Source: Aaosphaeria pasadenensis
Taxonomy: Eukaryota > Ascomycota > Dothideomycetes > Pleosporales
Direction of reading: 5' to 3'
DNA length: 64,000 nucleotides
Assembly (NCBI GenBank): GCA_022813625.1
Contig: JAKLMB010000026.1
Coordinates: 248,001 to 312,000, forward strand
The notes beneath the pieces were generated by a model that did no database searches, was not told the DNA's origin, and was given only the letters and a program-made list of their open reading frames with translations. The position numbers and the translations under genes are program-made. Numbering within the stretch: the first letter of the stretch is position 1; each line of letters opens with the position of its first letter. Of this stretch, positions 12,646 through 26,383 are shown in pieces.

Positions 12646-14674
12646 TCCGTTGCGTGGTAATTTAGATACTAATTCTTTACGAATACCTATGAACATACCT
12701 CTTTCCTCCCTCTCCCTTCTCCTATACACTCTCACACCCCACGGTCTTTCTAACATGAACTCTACACATACACACACTCTCTTACACTTACAGTATACAC
12801 TCTATACTCTGTCTTACGAAAGTCTCTCTTGCAACACTCTTCCCTCTCTCACAACACTCTCTTACAACACTCTCTCACAACACTCTCCCCTCTCTCACAA
12901 CACTCAGCACTCTCTCGCAACACTCAACACTCTCTCGCAACACTCTCTCACTCACAACACACACACACACACACACCTAGACTCTCTCTCTGTCTCTAGA
13001 ATTCTTTTCATTCCGAGAAGAGTGGCGTTGGTGTATGTACTGTACCTTAACGTATATGTACCATAGACAGGCATGACAGAGGTAGTCCGACCGATCGATC
13101 GAATCTGCCGCCGGAGAGCGTGAAGAGCGTGGCGTGTGTAGGCGGATGAAGATGGAGATGGAGGGGGGGATCATGTCGAACGATGAGATGGCGGAGGTTG
13201 GAGTGTGGAAACATGGTTTGTGTATGAGAGAGAGAAGGTGAAAGGTGAGTTCAAGGACGGCTGGGTTGGGTCTGGTGGGAGAGAGATGGTATAGGCGGAT
13301 TAAGAGCAGTCCGATCTCAAGAGGTAAGAAGTGAGTGGGAGATCGTTGATGAGGAACGCAGGCGAAGTGAAGGAAGTTATATATGTAGAAGCTTAGTTAG
13401 CAGAGAGAGAGAGAGAATGGAAGGTCGGCGTGAAAGGACGAAGGAAAGTAGAAGTGAAGGAAAGTGTTGTAAGTAAGAGGGTGGGGTATCCGAAAGTTCA
13501 ACGTGGAGAAGATGGGGAGAGCATGATGAGAGTTCGGACGAGGGGCATGTAACAAATGGTCAGTCGATGGGGGAATGAGGCGCCTAGATTGTCACACATG
13601 AGGTTCTATTACCTCATGAGTGAGAATAGAGGCAGTTTAGGAGTTTGGCGCAAGGCAGGCGGAGGTATCTGTGGCAAGGTTGGGAAGGGAAATAAGTGAG
13701 CGATGAAAGTGTAGTCGGGGACTGAAGGATACATTCGCAATCAAGTCACTGCGATCCGAGAGCGTCACTACAAGTTCGAATGTCATGAACCACGTCAAGT
13801 TACAACAATGTATCATTGAGATGAAGACCACCAATGACCCGAGACGATTGTCGAGTGAGTTGTAAGTAAAGCAAAAGCAATGATTCAATGCACCGGGCGT
13901 CGACTTTGCAGCAGAGCATATCTCCGTGATGGCACCCAACAGTTGGTACGTAGGCGGGATGAGTACTGTGAACCAAGAAGACAAGGAATCTTCGTTGCAT
14001 TCTTACGAGACATGCATCAAAGCACTACGGGCGCAAAGCTCATCTAGACCTAACATTGTTAGCAAAAACGATATAATCAATCAATAATGAATAACAACGA
14101 GTGATGCGGGACCAAGGAAGCGCCAGTACGGAAACCAAGATTTGTATTGAATGGCCGTTGATGACAAAAGAGGGGAACAATTTCGGAAACAGTGCGATAC
14201 AGAAAGCTGGAGATGGCCGTGACTGGTCCAAAGCGATGGTGCAGTGGATAGATAAAGTACCAATAGTAAGAACTAAGATTGGAGGAAAATAAGTAGGCAA
14301 TTTAGATGGTTCAGAAGTCCTCCCAAGTTTATGCATGCACGCTGTTGAAGCCCTGTACATGGATGGCTCATAACATGGAGAAACGCTATGCAGCATGTAT
14401 CAGGTCCGTTTCTATCCAAATTGAGTCCAACCGAACACCGATATTCGCCGAAAGCCAAGTGCGTAGGAGCACACCTGTTAGGTTTGTACAATTTGTAAAA
14501 GCTTGTCGAAAGGTAGACGAGTTCAAAAGGTAAACAGATCCACTGATGAATAGAACGAACGGAGAAAGCGAACGAAATTCGCCGGGTTGGGGAGTAAGCA
14601 AGGAGTTTGGTATTCCAATTTAGGTGCCACCTGGGAATTCCAGTCTGGTCCAGTTTAGTGCACAAGATCCGGGT
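12646..14674. other. Intergenic region with CT/CA-rich minisatellite
   Basis: About 2.0 kb between convergent genes. The first 330 bp are a CTCTCACAACA-type minisatellite (listed separately), followed by purine-rich low-complexity DNA (about 13180-13520). No frame in the rest looks coding. Confidence 0.6.
12767..12975. repeat. CTCTCACAACA minisatellite with (CA)n tail
   Basis: Imperfect tandem array of about 11-14 nt units, core CTCTCACAACA, with variants CTCTCGCAACA and CTCTTACAACA, ending in (CA)n at about 12957-12976. The same core on the opposite strand makes up the array at 39.1-39.4 kb. Confidence 0.85.
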
Positions 14675-16445
14675 TTAATGGCCAGAGAGAGTTTCCTCAG
14701 GCAAAGACATAGGTTTATCCAGGTGGAGATGAATATGAGTCATGAACCGGAGTGTCAACGTGCGGATGTCTCTCGCAATAAGATGCCGATCCGTCTCACT
14801 GAGCCGGCCACGGTTGTCACGGATCAGGCGATGAGCATATTCAAATTTCGGGTCGATGGCCCCGTCAAGTAGAGCGTCCTGGAGTAGCTGGGCGATGGCA
14901 CCCAACGAGGAAGTCGTGGCAAGTAAGATAGCGTTTTCAGACCATTTAGAGGTTGACTGCATTGGTGCATTGAAATCATCTGGAGAGAGCGCACCGTAGA
15001 TGTCGTCCGTTCTAAAGTCCTGGGGGGTAAGAACCGGTAAAAAAGAGACTCTGCTCGAAGTGGATCCGGGTAAACATGTGGTATCGACAAAGCGGTCGTC
15101 ACCGACATCTAATGATTGTGAGCTGTGATTGTTCACTATCCTTCAGAGAGAACTGACTTACAAGGACTAGGAATCGCCGGTGAATCCGGAAAGAACATAA
15201 GGAAGAGCGCAACCCAGGCACTTTCTTGCCTGGCCCCTCTTGGCTGTACCAAGCGCTCACCTTGTTGTAGGTAGCTATGGTCATTGTCACAGGCCCCGGT
15301 CTCATCGAAGTAGAAACCCCAGCAGATCTTGCATCGAGAGACTCGTCGAATATGAGTCCGATGGCATTTTTGACGCAGATGGTCTATAACACTGGAAAGG
15401 CCAGTTGCGCCTTCGTATTCACAAGTGGGAGGGTAGCCTTGCATCCTATGATATTTACAAACGTGACAGCCAAAGAGCATCTGCCCCGGCTTGGCAGGCG
15501 GAGAATCGTTCGTTGCTTCAGGTAGAGGTTGCTGGCCAGGATCTTCTGGATTCTCGTAGTAGACGCCTTGGTTTGTAGAGTTTGAGGGTCCTGCATTGTC
15601 AAAGGATGACAAGTAATAAGATGTTCCAAGAGGCTGTTGCTCAGCTGACCCGGTGCCAGTTGATTCGCCATCGATGGGCATGGAATATTGCGGATCCTGG
15701 GCTGCCGCGAGGATTTCAAAAGCCTCGCGAAGTCCCAGTGTGGTCTGGTCGCCGGGTCTTTGGATGTCTTGATTAGCCAAGCAGCGATAGGGAATGTTGG
15801 GCAAATACCTTCCATTTTCCGTGTACCTGACTACATCACCTAGGTTACTCATGAAAAACAGCATCTGATCGTAGCCCATGATTTGTAGCATCAAATTGGT
15901 GATTCTTTGCACCTCGGCAGCTTTACGTTTAGGGAGATGACGAGGAACCTCTGATGCAGGGTCGTCGATGTCAATAGTCACCTCGGGGTGGTAGCGACGG
16001 ACATGCTTTAACGTTGCGTCGGAGCGCCCAAATTTTGACTCACAATAAGGACATTTGAGGTTGTCTTTTTTCTTTTTGGGTTGGCTCTTGTGTTTTCTCA
16101 TGTGTCGGCTCATGTTCCCTCTCGCGTGCGGGCCAGTGCACTGAGTAGGGCATTCGGGACATTGAAAAACTATTACCTGTAGGAGAGGTGAGCAGAGTGA
16201 TAGATTAATAGTGACGTGAAGAGCAAACTTACTTCCTCCTCCTCCTCTTCCGCCGTTTCGTTACTGTCGGTGGTATAGTTGTTCCGCGCATTCGTTGCAT
16301 TTCTCACATAGTCAATTGGATTCATTATCGAAGTCTTGTACACAGGTGACGAAGGACCGCCCGAGTACTGGCGAGGTACTTGGGAATGAGACATTTCGTA
16401 CCCCAACGGCAGGTTTGCGAGGTTGGACTTGTAATGGGTGGACAT
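14675..16445 (-). CDS. C2H2 zinc-finger protein, putative regulator
   Basis: Model: complement(14675..15108, 15162..16176, 16233..16445), 553 aa. The N-terminus ends in an acidic run (EEEEEE) at the first intron. Exon 2 opens with two zinc fingers: CPECPTQC with RHMRKH, then CPYCESKF with KHVRRYH, separated by a lysine-rich linker (KSQPKKKKD). A second Cys/His-rich block (CHVCKYHRMQGYPPTCEYEG, then CHRTHIRRVSRCKICWGFYF) follows near residues 290-360. The next part, WVALFLMFFPDSPAIPSPY, spans the second intron and is a motif I associate with a widespread family of fungal C2H2 proteins. It supports the 53-nt intron at 15109-15161. Likely nuclear; targets unknown. Confidence 0.75.
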
Positions 16446-19400
16446 TGTTGTTGATGACTGACCGGTGAGGACGCAGCCGACAAGTTGAGCTTTATAATAT
16501 CACTGCCCTGGAAAATGGAGGACGATTATTCGAACACCTGATAGGTCGATGGAACGGCGGGCTTCGGCCCATTGGATTGGAAGGATAGTATCAAGGTCAA
16601 GCAAGGTAATACCTTTGCCTATACCGCGCAGACGTAGCGAAAAGACTCTCTATCGAACGATGCCAACGAGGCAAGACAACTCTGGAAATTCTTATAATGT
16701 GTGTCTATGACGTGCAGTAGCCCGGGCAGGACTCGGTGCAGAGATGCCCAAGGACAACGACTTCTGTGTTGATTCAGAAGATATTCGAGCTAGACGGCAA
16801 AGTAGAACTCCAACGCATCATCGCACCGGAAGAAAGATCCAGCAACCGCGAGAGTGGGACTACAGGCGGAATCCCCTTCATATGAGATGAGTCAGGAAGA
16901 AGGAAGTCCTTGGGGGTGTCCCCTCCAGTATCAAAAACGGACAGATGCATATCGGCCCATACAGACGCATATAATACAGGCGAGTTAGGATCATTCGGCT
17001 ACGCCTCACTTGTTGAACTTCCAAGAAAGACATCCATGTGATGGGTGGTGGAAGAAAGCGCTTATAGGGCTGGCTTTATCTCGACCACCTGGGTTGATTG
17101 GATGATTGCATGCGGCGTAGTGAAACGGCTGACAGGGCCCTCGACAGGATTTGTATTGTTTCATGAGAGGTGAACTGACACCACTGGCGGTCCTCTCTGT
17201 AGGTAGAATCTGTGGTCGTACGTACAAAGTAAATACCGTGATACCGTAATACCGTAACTAAAGGGGGGTCAGTAAACCGAGCCCAACAAAGTGAGTAGTG
17301 AGGCAACCAATTAACCCATCATGTCTGTACGGCACGGAATGGTGGATGTCGTCTCTCCAGGGTAAAGACACAAGGCTGAACGGAGAATCGACTGCATTCT
17401 CTGCTGAGATGATATCCTTGTGGTTGAGTATTCTCCACTCGCCCTTTGTCCGCGCGGACGTTGGTGGGGGGTAGATTGGTAGGGCACGGTTTGATTGGTT
17501 TATCGGGATGGGTTACACAGCGCGATTCACGTCTTGTTTTTTGTTGCTTCCGACTGCATACGCAGTCGCAGTCGCAGTCACAGTCGCAAATCACAGGATC
17601 ATATGTTGTGTGTCGTTGTTGGCAGTGGAGGCAACTGCCAATGGAGAGGGGGACTCACCGCCCGAAAGAGCAGTGGATCTTTTCCTTTCCCAAGAATCAC
17701 AGAGCCAGCCCAATACAAAGCCAACAAGCCCAATAATTGCAAGCATTTCCATTCAGTGAGACATGACAAGGACATGGTGGTGAGATGGCTCAGCTCGACA
17801 TGGATCCTCAGGCAGGACTGACAAAATAGGCATTCATGAGAATATGCAGTGCACACCAAATGTGGGGAAATGCGCGGGCGGTATGACGGCTTCCAGATTA
17901 AATTATCCTACCACAGAAATCAGGATACCGGTAATGGTCCGTTACTTTCTTCCCTTGCTGTACGGAGTATTCCTTCCTCAATATCGCGTTAGAGACGGAT
18001 AGATGGACAGAGAACATAGCATTGCAATCGGCGTCCTCCCATTTTTCGGTGTCTGGATATGTCACCGCGTGGTGTGTCCTTTGGGGCGTAGAATTGGTGC
18101 TGACACCCGCCGCAAGGATCCTGAAATATAGGTTGAAGGCAAAGCGGTCATGCTGGGCAGACGCAATTGACGTGCATAGAATCATCGATTCCGTGCTCGA
18201 GCCTGGCCAAACGAGTCAATCGATATGCAAGTATCAGAATCGGGATAATGATGGAGCCTGGTGAGAAGAAAAAATAACCATGAAGTAGCGAATAATCAAC
18301 CTATTGTCCGCGTTCCATCTCAATCACCATGGCACCACAGCCGCGCTTTCGATTCCGGCGCGGAAGCAGTCGTCGTGCCTCATGTAGAGTCGGTAGAAGA
18401 GGTGCGCACTTTGGTCCAAGGTTGTATTCTGATAATAATCGTAGTAGAGGGTCGCCATAGATAGATTCGTGTTCGGGCTTCTCGATCGACCGAGAGCCTA
18501 CCTACAATCAACCAACCTACCTACAGAGGGTTGACACGGGAGAAAACTCTAGACGCCGCGTGTGTAGATGTGTGGATGAGGTGATGGTCTTTTGGAGGTT
18601 TCTGGCATGATAGAAGGATCAACGCTGATTGCGATGGAGGGGTTTTGGTGTATTGGGAGCTGCCTACGGAGTACTTTCAATCAATCTGCGTGCCTGCCTA
18701 CTACCAACCGACCAACCAACCCACTAATCTATCCTTGATTACTATCTTATCTAGTGTCACTGCATAATCTGTGACTATCTTTGGAATCCGAATTGACTAT
18801 AAGTTTCAATTGCAGAGCTTACACGCAAAGGTGCTACGTGTACCTCATAGTGTTCAACTGGGGAGTACGGAATAGTTACGGGGTAATAGTAGAGACCATC
18901 GAATGAGATGTCTTGGGTGAGGAGAGAAGAGGGTAAGACGGAGAGCAGACGGGGATGGACAATTGGCAAGCAATGATGGGAGGTGGGAGTCGCCGAACTA
19001 ACTCACAATACACCAACAATTACCTACTACTCCTATGAACTTTTCTTCGGAGCTGTGCACGATGGTGGTGAAGGCCATGGTTGCTGGGAGAAGATGGTTT
19101 CCTATCGTCTGTAGGCACACGAGTAGCATTCACGAGATCAAACAGTTGCTGCACATCCTTTTCTTACTTTACCTTATCTTCTCAAAGCTTATACAGGGAG
19201 AAACAATGTAATTTAATAAGTTCTCAGGTATTTCCATTTCATCACTGCGAGTATTGGCTGCCTACCTAGATACCCAACAGTCGGCCCCTTCATCACATGC
19301 CGCTGTGATGGCCTCGGTATCAGCCCGGTGATTGGCCCACCCATTCTGGCGCCCACATCTTCCCCCATGCAGTATCACCTCCAGTTACTACTTACTCTAC

Positions 19401-19727
19401 AGACTACGAGCATGCCCGACTCCTCGTGCACCTTCGAGCTCGCTTCCTGCTTCCATTGCACTGTGCATGGTACCAGTCATTGTCCACCATGCAACACCAT
19501 ACCAGAAGAGCAAGGTGCATCACGAATCCGAACGCGAACAATACGAGGTGCCGCGTCCCGCAATGATCGACCAACCTCATTCATGACAGGCAGTACCTCG
19601 CTAGAAGCCTCACTTCTCCCACAAACCAGCAACCTGGTGGCTCGCAAATAGCATAATTCAATTTTCATATACCCAAGAAACTTTTGCTTTTTGCCCAACA
19701 AGAGTGTGCATCAATCCCCTACCAGAA
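16446..19727. other. Long intergenic region, no supported gene
   Basis: About 3.3 kb between two genes transcribed away from each other. It includes a CAGTCG-type hexamer microsatellite (about 17560-17590) and two exact copies of the nonamer TACGGAGTA (17961, 18665). Several 60-108-codon frames exist, but none has recognisable motifs or convincing splice context. Confidence 0.55.
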
Positions 19728-20936
19728 ATGAAGTACTTCCGTGCCCGAGCAGCTAGCTGTCTCGCACACTTCCTCGCTGCAGCCGCCGCCGCAGCTCCAG
19801 TCACAGCAGAGGACGCCATTGTCATCCCACAGGGCACAGGACCCTACCGATCCAGCCTGACGATATCGGCTCTCGTGGACGACTCTCGGCCAGACCCATT
19901 CAACGCCTCCCATGTACGGCGGATTATGGTATCACGGTTCGAGCCGGTGAGCAGGGATTGCCACCTCGTCCAGGTACCCTACTTCCCACCTGTCACGGCC
20001 GCCCTGGAGAGCGAGATCCTGGAGTCTTACGAATACCCCAAGGGTAACCTGGATAGATTCGTGCTGGAGGTGTGCGAGGCAGATAAGCAGGGACCCCCAG
20101 CAGAGGGCAAATACGGCAGCGGCAGCGGCGGCGCAGGTGGGGGAAAGGGCAAATTCCCGCTCGCAATTTACAGCCCAGGCTTGAACACGACACGTCTCTT
20201 TGGATCTCTGATAGCACAGGAGCTGGCATCACATGGTCTCACCGTCATCACTGTTGATCATCCGTATGACGTTGATATTGTGGAGTTCCCCAACGGGGAT
20301 GTCATCTTCGGCGGGCGTGTCGAGAAGCCGACTGCAAACTCGAGTGCGTCCGTGGAGCACGCGTTGGAGGTGAGATCTCAGGACGTTTCGTTCCTTTTGG
20401 ATACACTGGGTATCGAACAGGGCGATGACGTTGTCATGTTTGGACAGAGCTTTGGCGGCGCGGCAACGGCCACAAGCATGTTTAATGATCGGCGCATACG
20501 CGCGGGTGTCAATATCGACGGTATCATGTTTGGCCCCGTGCTCCATGCTCCATTGGGAACAGCGTCACAGAATCAGTCGTTCGTCTTGTGGGGTAGTGAG
20601 CTCCACCTGACCGATGAAGATGAAACTTGGAACACGTTTTGGGATGCTCTGGAGAGCTCCGAGTACGTAGATTACAAGAAGGAGTTCGCGGTCAAGAACA
20701 CCACGCATGGGAGCTATTGGGACTTGGATGCGCTGGTGGATGTTGCTGGCATCAGAGACGAGTTGACTGAGCTAGCTACTTATCTTGTTGGACCTGGACC
20801 AGGCCTTAGACACTCTGAGATCGTGGGTAAATACCTATCAAGCTTCTTTCTCTTCGCGCTGGGAAAGCAGCCAGAGGACCCGATTCTCCAAGGGCCATCT
20901 GAAGAGTTCCCAGAGGTAGTCCTGATGCGTAGTTAG
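19728..20936 (+). CDS. Secreted alpha/beta-hydrolase, PAF-acetylhydrolase-like
   Basis: Predicted extracellular esterase of 402 aa in one exon. The start at 19728 (MKYFRARAASCLAHFLAAAA) gives a clean signal peptide; an in-frame ATG at 19704 would put eight residues ahead of it. The nucleophile elbow GQSFGG lies near residue 240, a candidate acid residue in NIDGIMFG near 263 and a candidate histidine in NTTHGSYWD near 325. This order matches PAF-acetylhydrolase isoform II-like enzymes, which release acetyl or oxidised short acyl chains from phospholipids. FPLAIYSPGL and GLTVITVDHPYDVDIVEFPN are typical flanking blocks of that fold. A Gly/Ser-rich loop near residue 130 is an unusual insertion. 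The true substrate is unknown. Confidence 0.8.
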   Translation: MKYFRARAASCLAHFLAAAAAAAPVTAEDAIVIPQGTGPYRSSLTISALVDDSRPDPFNASHVRRIMVSRFEPVSRDCHLVQVPYFPPVTAALESEILESYEYPKGNLDRFVLEVCEADKQGPPAEGKYGSGSGGAGGGKGKFPLAIYSPGLNTTRLFGSLIAQELASHGLTVITVDHPYDVDIVEFPNGDVIFGGRVEKPTANSSASVEHALEVRSQDVSFLLDTLGIEQGDDVVMFGQSFGGAATATSMFNDRRIRAGVNIDGIMFGPVLHAPLGTASQNQSFVLWGSELHLTDEDETWNTFWDALESSEYVDYKKEFAVKNTTHGSYWDLDALVDVAGIRDELTELATYLVGPGPGLRHSEIVGKYLSSFFLFALGKQPEDPILQGPSEEFPEVVLMRS

Positions 20937-23874
20937 AGACCATCGATAGATAATTATATGCCTTACTGTGCCCTGATACCTGAGTAGACTGCCATTTCAA
21001 ACCCTTTGACCGTTTTCAAAGATGACATGAAGCCATATAGCACGCCTGAAACAAGCGCTCGTCTGCGTTCGGATCATTCTCATACGACCAAATGTCTACC
21101 AATAATCCCAGCTGGGGCTTTCTACAGCAGTGCTTAGAAATCCCCCTGTGTTTGTATTGCGCTTTTTAATACTTTGCGGCATGCGTTGCTAAAACGGCGC
21201 AAGATATCCTGTAGTGAATACGTTTCTCACCTTCAAGCTGCTTTCGGCCCCTATTCGGTGAAACGAGTTAAGGAGTTTCACGATTCATCGGGAGCAAGCT
21301 TCCAACGGTCTGACAGGACTGTGGGAGACTTACGTAGGTGAACTAGATGTGCTTTCGTCCATGTGGCTGTAACATAAGTCTCTTGGAGGCCCCAACATTA
21401 TAGGCTAAGAGATGTGATGATTGATCCCACGTTCTTGCAGAGAGATACAAGTTCCGAGTTATTGTAGAAGGATTGTACGAAGAGAATGCCCTAGAGCTAA
21501 AGGTCTCAATTCTATGAGACGTGTGAGCTCTCTTCATATGATGAAGACCTCAGGCACGGTGTTGCTGCATTATAATCGTCCGGTAAAGCTAGAGTCCCCT
21601 GGGGTGAATTCCCCTGGCCTTCTAGAAGTTCCTGCGACGTCGAACATAGTCCCCAATCTATGATCGTTCGTTAGGGCCGAATATACCATGGTCCTTTTGG
21701 ATTCCTTGACCCTGTATGTTCGCAATCTCTGTTCGCAATCTCTGTTTGCAATCTCTTTGTCCCAGGCCTCCACATCTTTACATGTGCCGAAATCAGTTTT
21801 CAAGTATCCCCTGCCGCAATACCAAAGCTCGGATTCGTCAGGGGCCCGATGGCACAGACGTCAAGGTCCAGGCGTATGGGAAGCCCGGTACATACGTTAG
21901 AAACCATGTGATGTACTGTAAATCTCTCAAGATCGTTTCGGAAACGTGTAAACTAGATATGGAGTAAAGCTAAATTTTCTTTTTCACGTTTGCTATTCTC
22001 TGCGTTTAGTCAGTGCAGTTTGCTTGCCTAAGAACGTATCCATTTCTTTCAATCAGTACGTTATGCCCAGCTGGATGACTTGTAATTTCATCTTCAAAAC
22101 ATACCAGCTTGTACGAGTTGATTCGGAATCACCATGTCACGCCAGCAGTTGTGCCGTAGGAATCCCCCAGGCACCACTGATCATGACTCGCCCTGTTTTG
22201 CATGCAAACCAATGTTCTTGTGGCATCCTCCGACCCGCCGCAGTCGTATTCCGGCCCGGCCCGGCGTTGTAGACTCAGGAGTGAAAGGGCCCAACAGTAA
22301 GGATCGTGGTCTGTGGGTATTCGGACGTTTTTACAACCTTGATGCCTGCTCAAACAGGCGCAGAAAACGGTTTGACAGGGCATGGAAGCTACTTGTTCGA
22401 CCTGGTCCTTCCGCAAGCGTCGATGGTGACCTTCACTGGCTGGGGAGAGGGTTGCCATGTCACGTCGTTGGCCTGCTAGCGCGTTAGCTTGCTCAAGCAT
22501 GAATAGATACATACGTGTATCAGTTCCTATACGCTGAGGAGGGCGCAACTAGGATCCAATTGTACTGTATAGCTGGTACTTTGCCAGTGCGGTCGCCCGG
22601 TTTTTCCGCGCCGCGGGCATGATTAGAGTGGGGCTCTGAAAGGTTCGACGACACACGAGGTGTTCGCACATATTACAGGCTACCAGCTGGTAATGCCTGT
22701 GTCGAGCCCAGGTGTTCCTCAGTGATAGGTCACGGCGACGCCAGATTGTCCCCATGATTCGTTAGACATCGTCAACCATGACTGAACGTGCGTTTGTACG
22801 AATGGCGCCGGTGGTACTGATCTCGGCGACGGCTTCCCGCTAGATTCGATCTCGAACACAATACGAGCCTTCTTAATGTGGAGAAGCTGGGGTAACTGTA
22901 GCACAGATGGGTTGGGCGGGAGCAGGAGGCTTCAGTAGTCAGTGGAAAGAAGCACCCACAAGGCAGTGACTAACGAACGAAACAGCGACCAACATGGAGA
23001 ATTGTGAAGAATGTTTAATCGTTCCAAAGACAATCCAATTCTCATGTGTAAATGGGTTGGGTATTAGCAGCAGAGGGAAAATTTTCCATGCCACACCGCC
23101 TTCATCTTGCAGCTGTGCACGATATTCATATCTTGGGAATTTATCTCGGATACTACTATATGTTAGCAACCGGCAACACACATTCGTTTACGGTTCTTTG
23201 CAAAACATGTGCAAAGCTAGCAGCCTTGTAATCCAGCGCTATCATTGCATTTAGAACATGAAGGCGGTTGTGGCTTGTTCAGAGTCGCGAAGCCTTCGAA
23301 AAGATTTTCCGCGAGGTAGTCGTTCGTATCTAATACTGTAGGTTGCGTTGGCAGCTCACCCGAAACACCCATTAGCGTTGTCTACTTGCTACAGCTGATT
23401 GAAAGGAGTTTAGGCGAATAGCCGATACTGACATTGCAGCAACAGCTAATGCACAGAAGGAATCAGACCATGTATACAGAGTACACAAGTATTGTACGTG
23501 ATTTCCGATGATGAATGGAAAAGACAATGACTATAACTATAGGTTTGCATGGATTTTCTGCCGCTAGCAGCCGCTTCGAAGGTTTTGGTTTGTTCGCTTT
23601 TTCCGATCGCGCAATTTAAAGTCATGTGTACGACATGTACTTGCTATCGATCTTCTCTTTTCCAATCCAGGTGCATGGCTTTTCGCATGTCCAGGCCTTC
23701 GCTCGAATCTGCGCTCCTCTAGTCGTGCGTAATGCGTGTCGATCTGATCTGAAATTTTCTTCATCTCTCAACCTTCACCTCTATTCATGATATGGCTTAA
23801 TTCTTAACACAACCTCCACCCGAACTCGTTACGAAACTCTCGACAAAGTAAATCCCACCAGGGGACTCTGTGCT
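20937..23874. other. Long intergenic region, no supported gene
   Basis: About 2.9 kb. I checked both strands for multi-exon genes and found no convincing splice-linked frames or family motifs. Frames around 22129-22548 are open on both strands but have random-looking composition. Confidence 0.55.
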
Positions 23875-25767
23875 ATGGCGGATAAAAAGACTACCAGCAG
23901 TGACGAGCGTACACCATTGCTGGACCGACTTCGGAGCGTATCGTCTGATAACAGTCAACAGCTTCAACCGAATGTGGCTCCTCTCCCAAACCCACTTGCC
24001 ATACCAGATGATCCCAATGTCGTCTCGAACGATCGGGATCATAATGATGAAGAAGCACTTCTCGATTCCGATACTGCTGAGCCAGCGTCAGAACCAAAGA
24101 CCTCCGGTATAGGCCGCATTGTTTCTGTTCTCCTAATAGGTACGTATAATGCAGATTTGAGGGTTGAACTACAGGGTCGCTCATTCATTCAGGTGGCTTC
24201 ATATCGAATGCCGATGGCTCACTCTTGTTGGCGACCCATCCCGTAATAGCGTCGGAGTTCAATGCCTTGGACGACTCCAGCTGGCTTTTGACAAGTTTTG
24301 CTATCGCCCAAGCAGCAACCCAGCCACTGTATGGGAAACTAAGCGACATCTACGGCCGCAAGCAACTTCTACTCGTCGCGTATGCACTATTCGGTCTCGG
24401 TTTGGTTCTTGTAGGCATTGGACATTCCATGACTCACCTCATCGTCGGACGCGTGATTTCTGGAGCGGGAGCTGCTGGAATGACTTCTCTAGTCTCGATA
24501 TTGATCACAGATCTTGTACCTCTTCGGGATGTTGCTTCCTGGAGGTCCTACGTCAATCTTGTCGCAACCACTGGCAGGAGCCTAGGAGGTCCCGTTGGCG
24601 GATGGCTTGCTGATACCGTGGGCTGGCGATACTCGTTCCTACTTCAAGTCCCCTTTGCCGTCGTTGCAATGGTTCTCATCGTCTTGACAATTCCGTCCGA
24701 ACAGCAGACCCAGAAAGACGACAATGCGCCCAAACAGAGCAAACTTCAAAGGATTGACTTCATCGGTGCGACCCTTATGACACTCACAATCCTCGCATTC
24801 CTCCTTCCCTTGGAAATAGGAGGCGTCAAAGTTCCCTGGTCCAGCCCTCTTATCTTCAGTCTCCTGGGCAGTGGTGTCGTTCTCGCAGCATTGTTCCTGC
24901 TGAGCCAAGCTTACATCGCAAAAGAACCAATATTCCCGCTCGAGCTTCTGCGACAGCGTGATGTCGTAGCCTCGATTGTTGTATCGAGTTGTCAAGGAGG
25001 AGCTCAAATGGGAGTATGTATTACTCCAGGAAATACAGCCTCAATCGTAGCTAACTTTTAAATACAGCTCATGATAGCAGTGCCGCTATACTTCCAAATC
25101 ACCGCAAATGCATCAAATACAGTAGCAGGCGCACATCTGTTCCCCGCCGTCTTTGGCAATGCCGTCGGCGGCATCCTATCCGGAATCATCATCAAACGAT
25201 CTGGTCGCTACAAATCACTCGTTCTCTTCGCTACTCTCGCCGCGGCATCCGCCTACCTTCTCCTGATTCTACGCTGGCACGGAAACACCAACTGGCTGGA
25301 AAGCCTATACATTTTCCCGGGAGGCTTCGGTACAGGTATCGCACAATCGGCACTCTTCATCAGCCTACAGGCAGCCATAGACCCCTCACACATGGCTGTA
25401 GCCGCCGCTTCATTGTATCTCGCCTTCTCGGTCGGTGCGATTGGAGGCATGGCTGGAGTCAGCGCTGTGCTGCAATCAAAATTGCGAAGCGGGCTCGACA
25501 AACGACTTGATGATCTGGGATTCGACGCGCTGAAGCGAGAGAGGATCATTGAGGGAGCGACGAGTGATGTTCATTACATCGACCGGGCGTCGGCGGTTGT
25601 AGCGAAGGCAGTTGTTCGGTCTTATGTCGAAGCTTTAACTTGGACTCATGGTATGTTACTTCCTGTCAACCTTTAAGTAGTAACTAACCTCCTGTATAGG
25701 GCTTTCATTTGTGGCCTCGCTTACTGCCTTTGTTGCTGCTCTATTCATTAGACAACACAAGCTTTGA
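23875..25767 (+). CDS. MFS transporter, DHA2 family, vacuolar basic amino-acid carrier-like
   Basis: Model: join(23875..24139, 24193..25013, 25068..25650, 25700..25767), 578 aa. All three introns keep frame and the last exon ends RQHKL. The acidic N-terminus carries DERTPLL and DEEALL, dileucine signals common in vacuolar membrane proteins. The first span is split by intron 1 (VLLIGGFISNADGSLLLATH). Motif A appears as GKLSDIYGRKQ, followed by GRVISGAGAAGMTSLVSILI and GGPVGGWLADTVGWRYSFLL (motif C region). About 14 spans are expected. Similarity is to Vba1/Vba2-type carriers, which import lysine, arginine or histidine into the vacuole; drug export is the alternative. Confidence 0.85.
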
Positions 25768-26383
25768 TTCGAATGGGACAAAACAGGTAAATTCATATAT
25801 CAGCCCCTTCAGTTAGCGGCACAATGCCACTGTTGGCTCAATCTCCTCTCGACTTCCAAATAGTCAACAGGGCAATGCTAACTTTCAGTTACGGACAAAG
25901 CACATTTTACATGTAGACAAAATACAACTATGATCCTCTTGAGAGAAATCACTAAAATGTTAGATGACAGAGCTACGTCTAATTTCCAACTTTATCATGT
26001 GCACCAGAAGCCAAAGTCTTGCTATAAAAGGAGAAGATGTTCGATGATGAGCTGTATCTCGTCGTCGCCACGAGGGTCAACACACCAATCGAGCTGACTG
26101 AACCATCGTTCGATTGCTATCACCAGAAAATTGTGTAGTTCTTGTCAGATCACATTTGTCTTTCTACTTCTTTCAATCATTGGGGAAACATATATTCATC
26201 ATGGCTCTACAATGCACTGGAGAGAACAAGTCCGATTACTCAGTGATCCTCTATCTGAAAAGGGGAAACTTCTTCCTACTCTTTGCATATATCCATTCGC
26301 ATTGTTTCCGATCTGTACATCGCCACGTTCCCAAGTCCACGTGACGATTCATTGCCTGTCGTACGCTCACAGTCTTCCCACCC
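25768..26383. other. Convergent intergenic spacer
   Basis: About 0.6 kb between the VBA-like gene and the acidic hypothetical gene, presumably 3' untranslated regions of both. AT-rich, with no recognisable feature other than a CACGTG at 26338-26343. Confidence 0.5.

Noticed and set aside
22129..22548. 139-codon minus-strand frame with a 117-codon frame opposite
   Set aside because: Random-looking composition, open on both strands, no recognisable family or splice partners.
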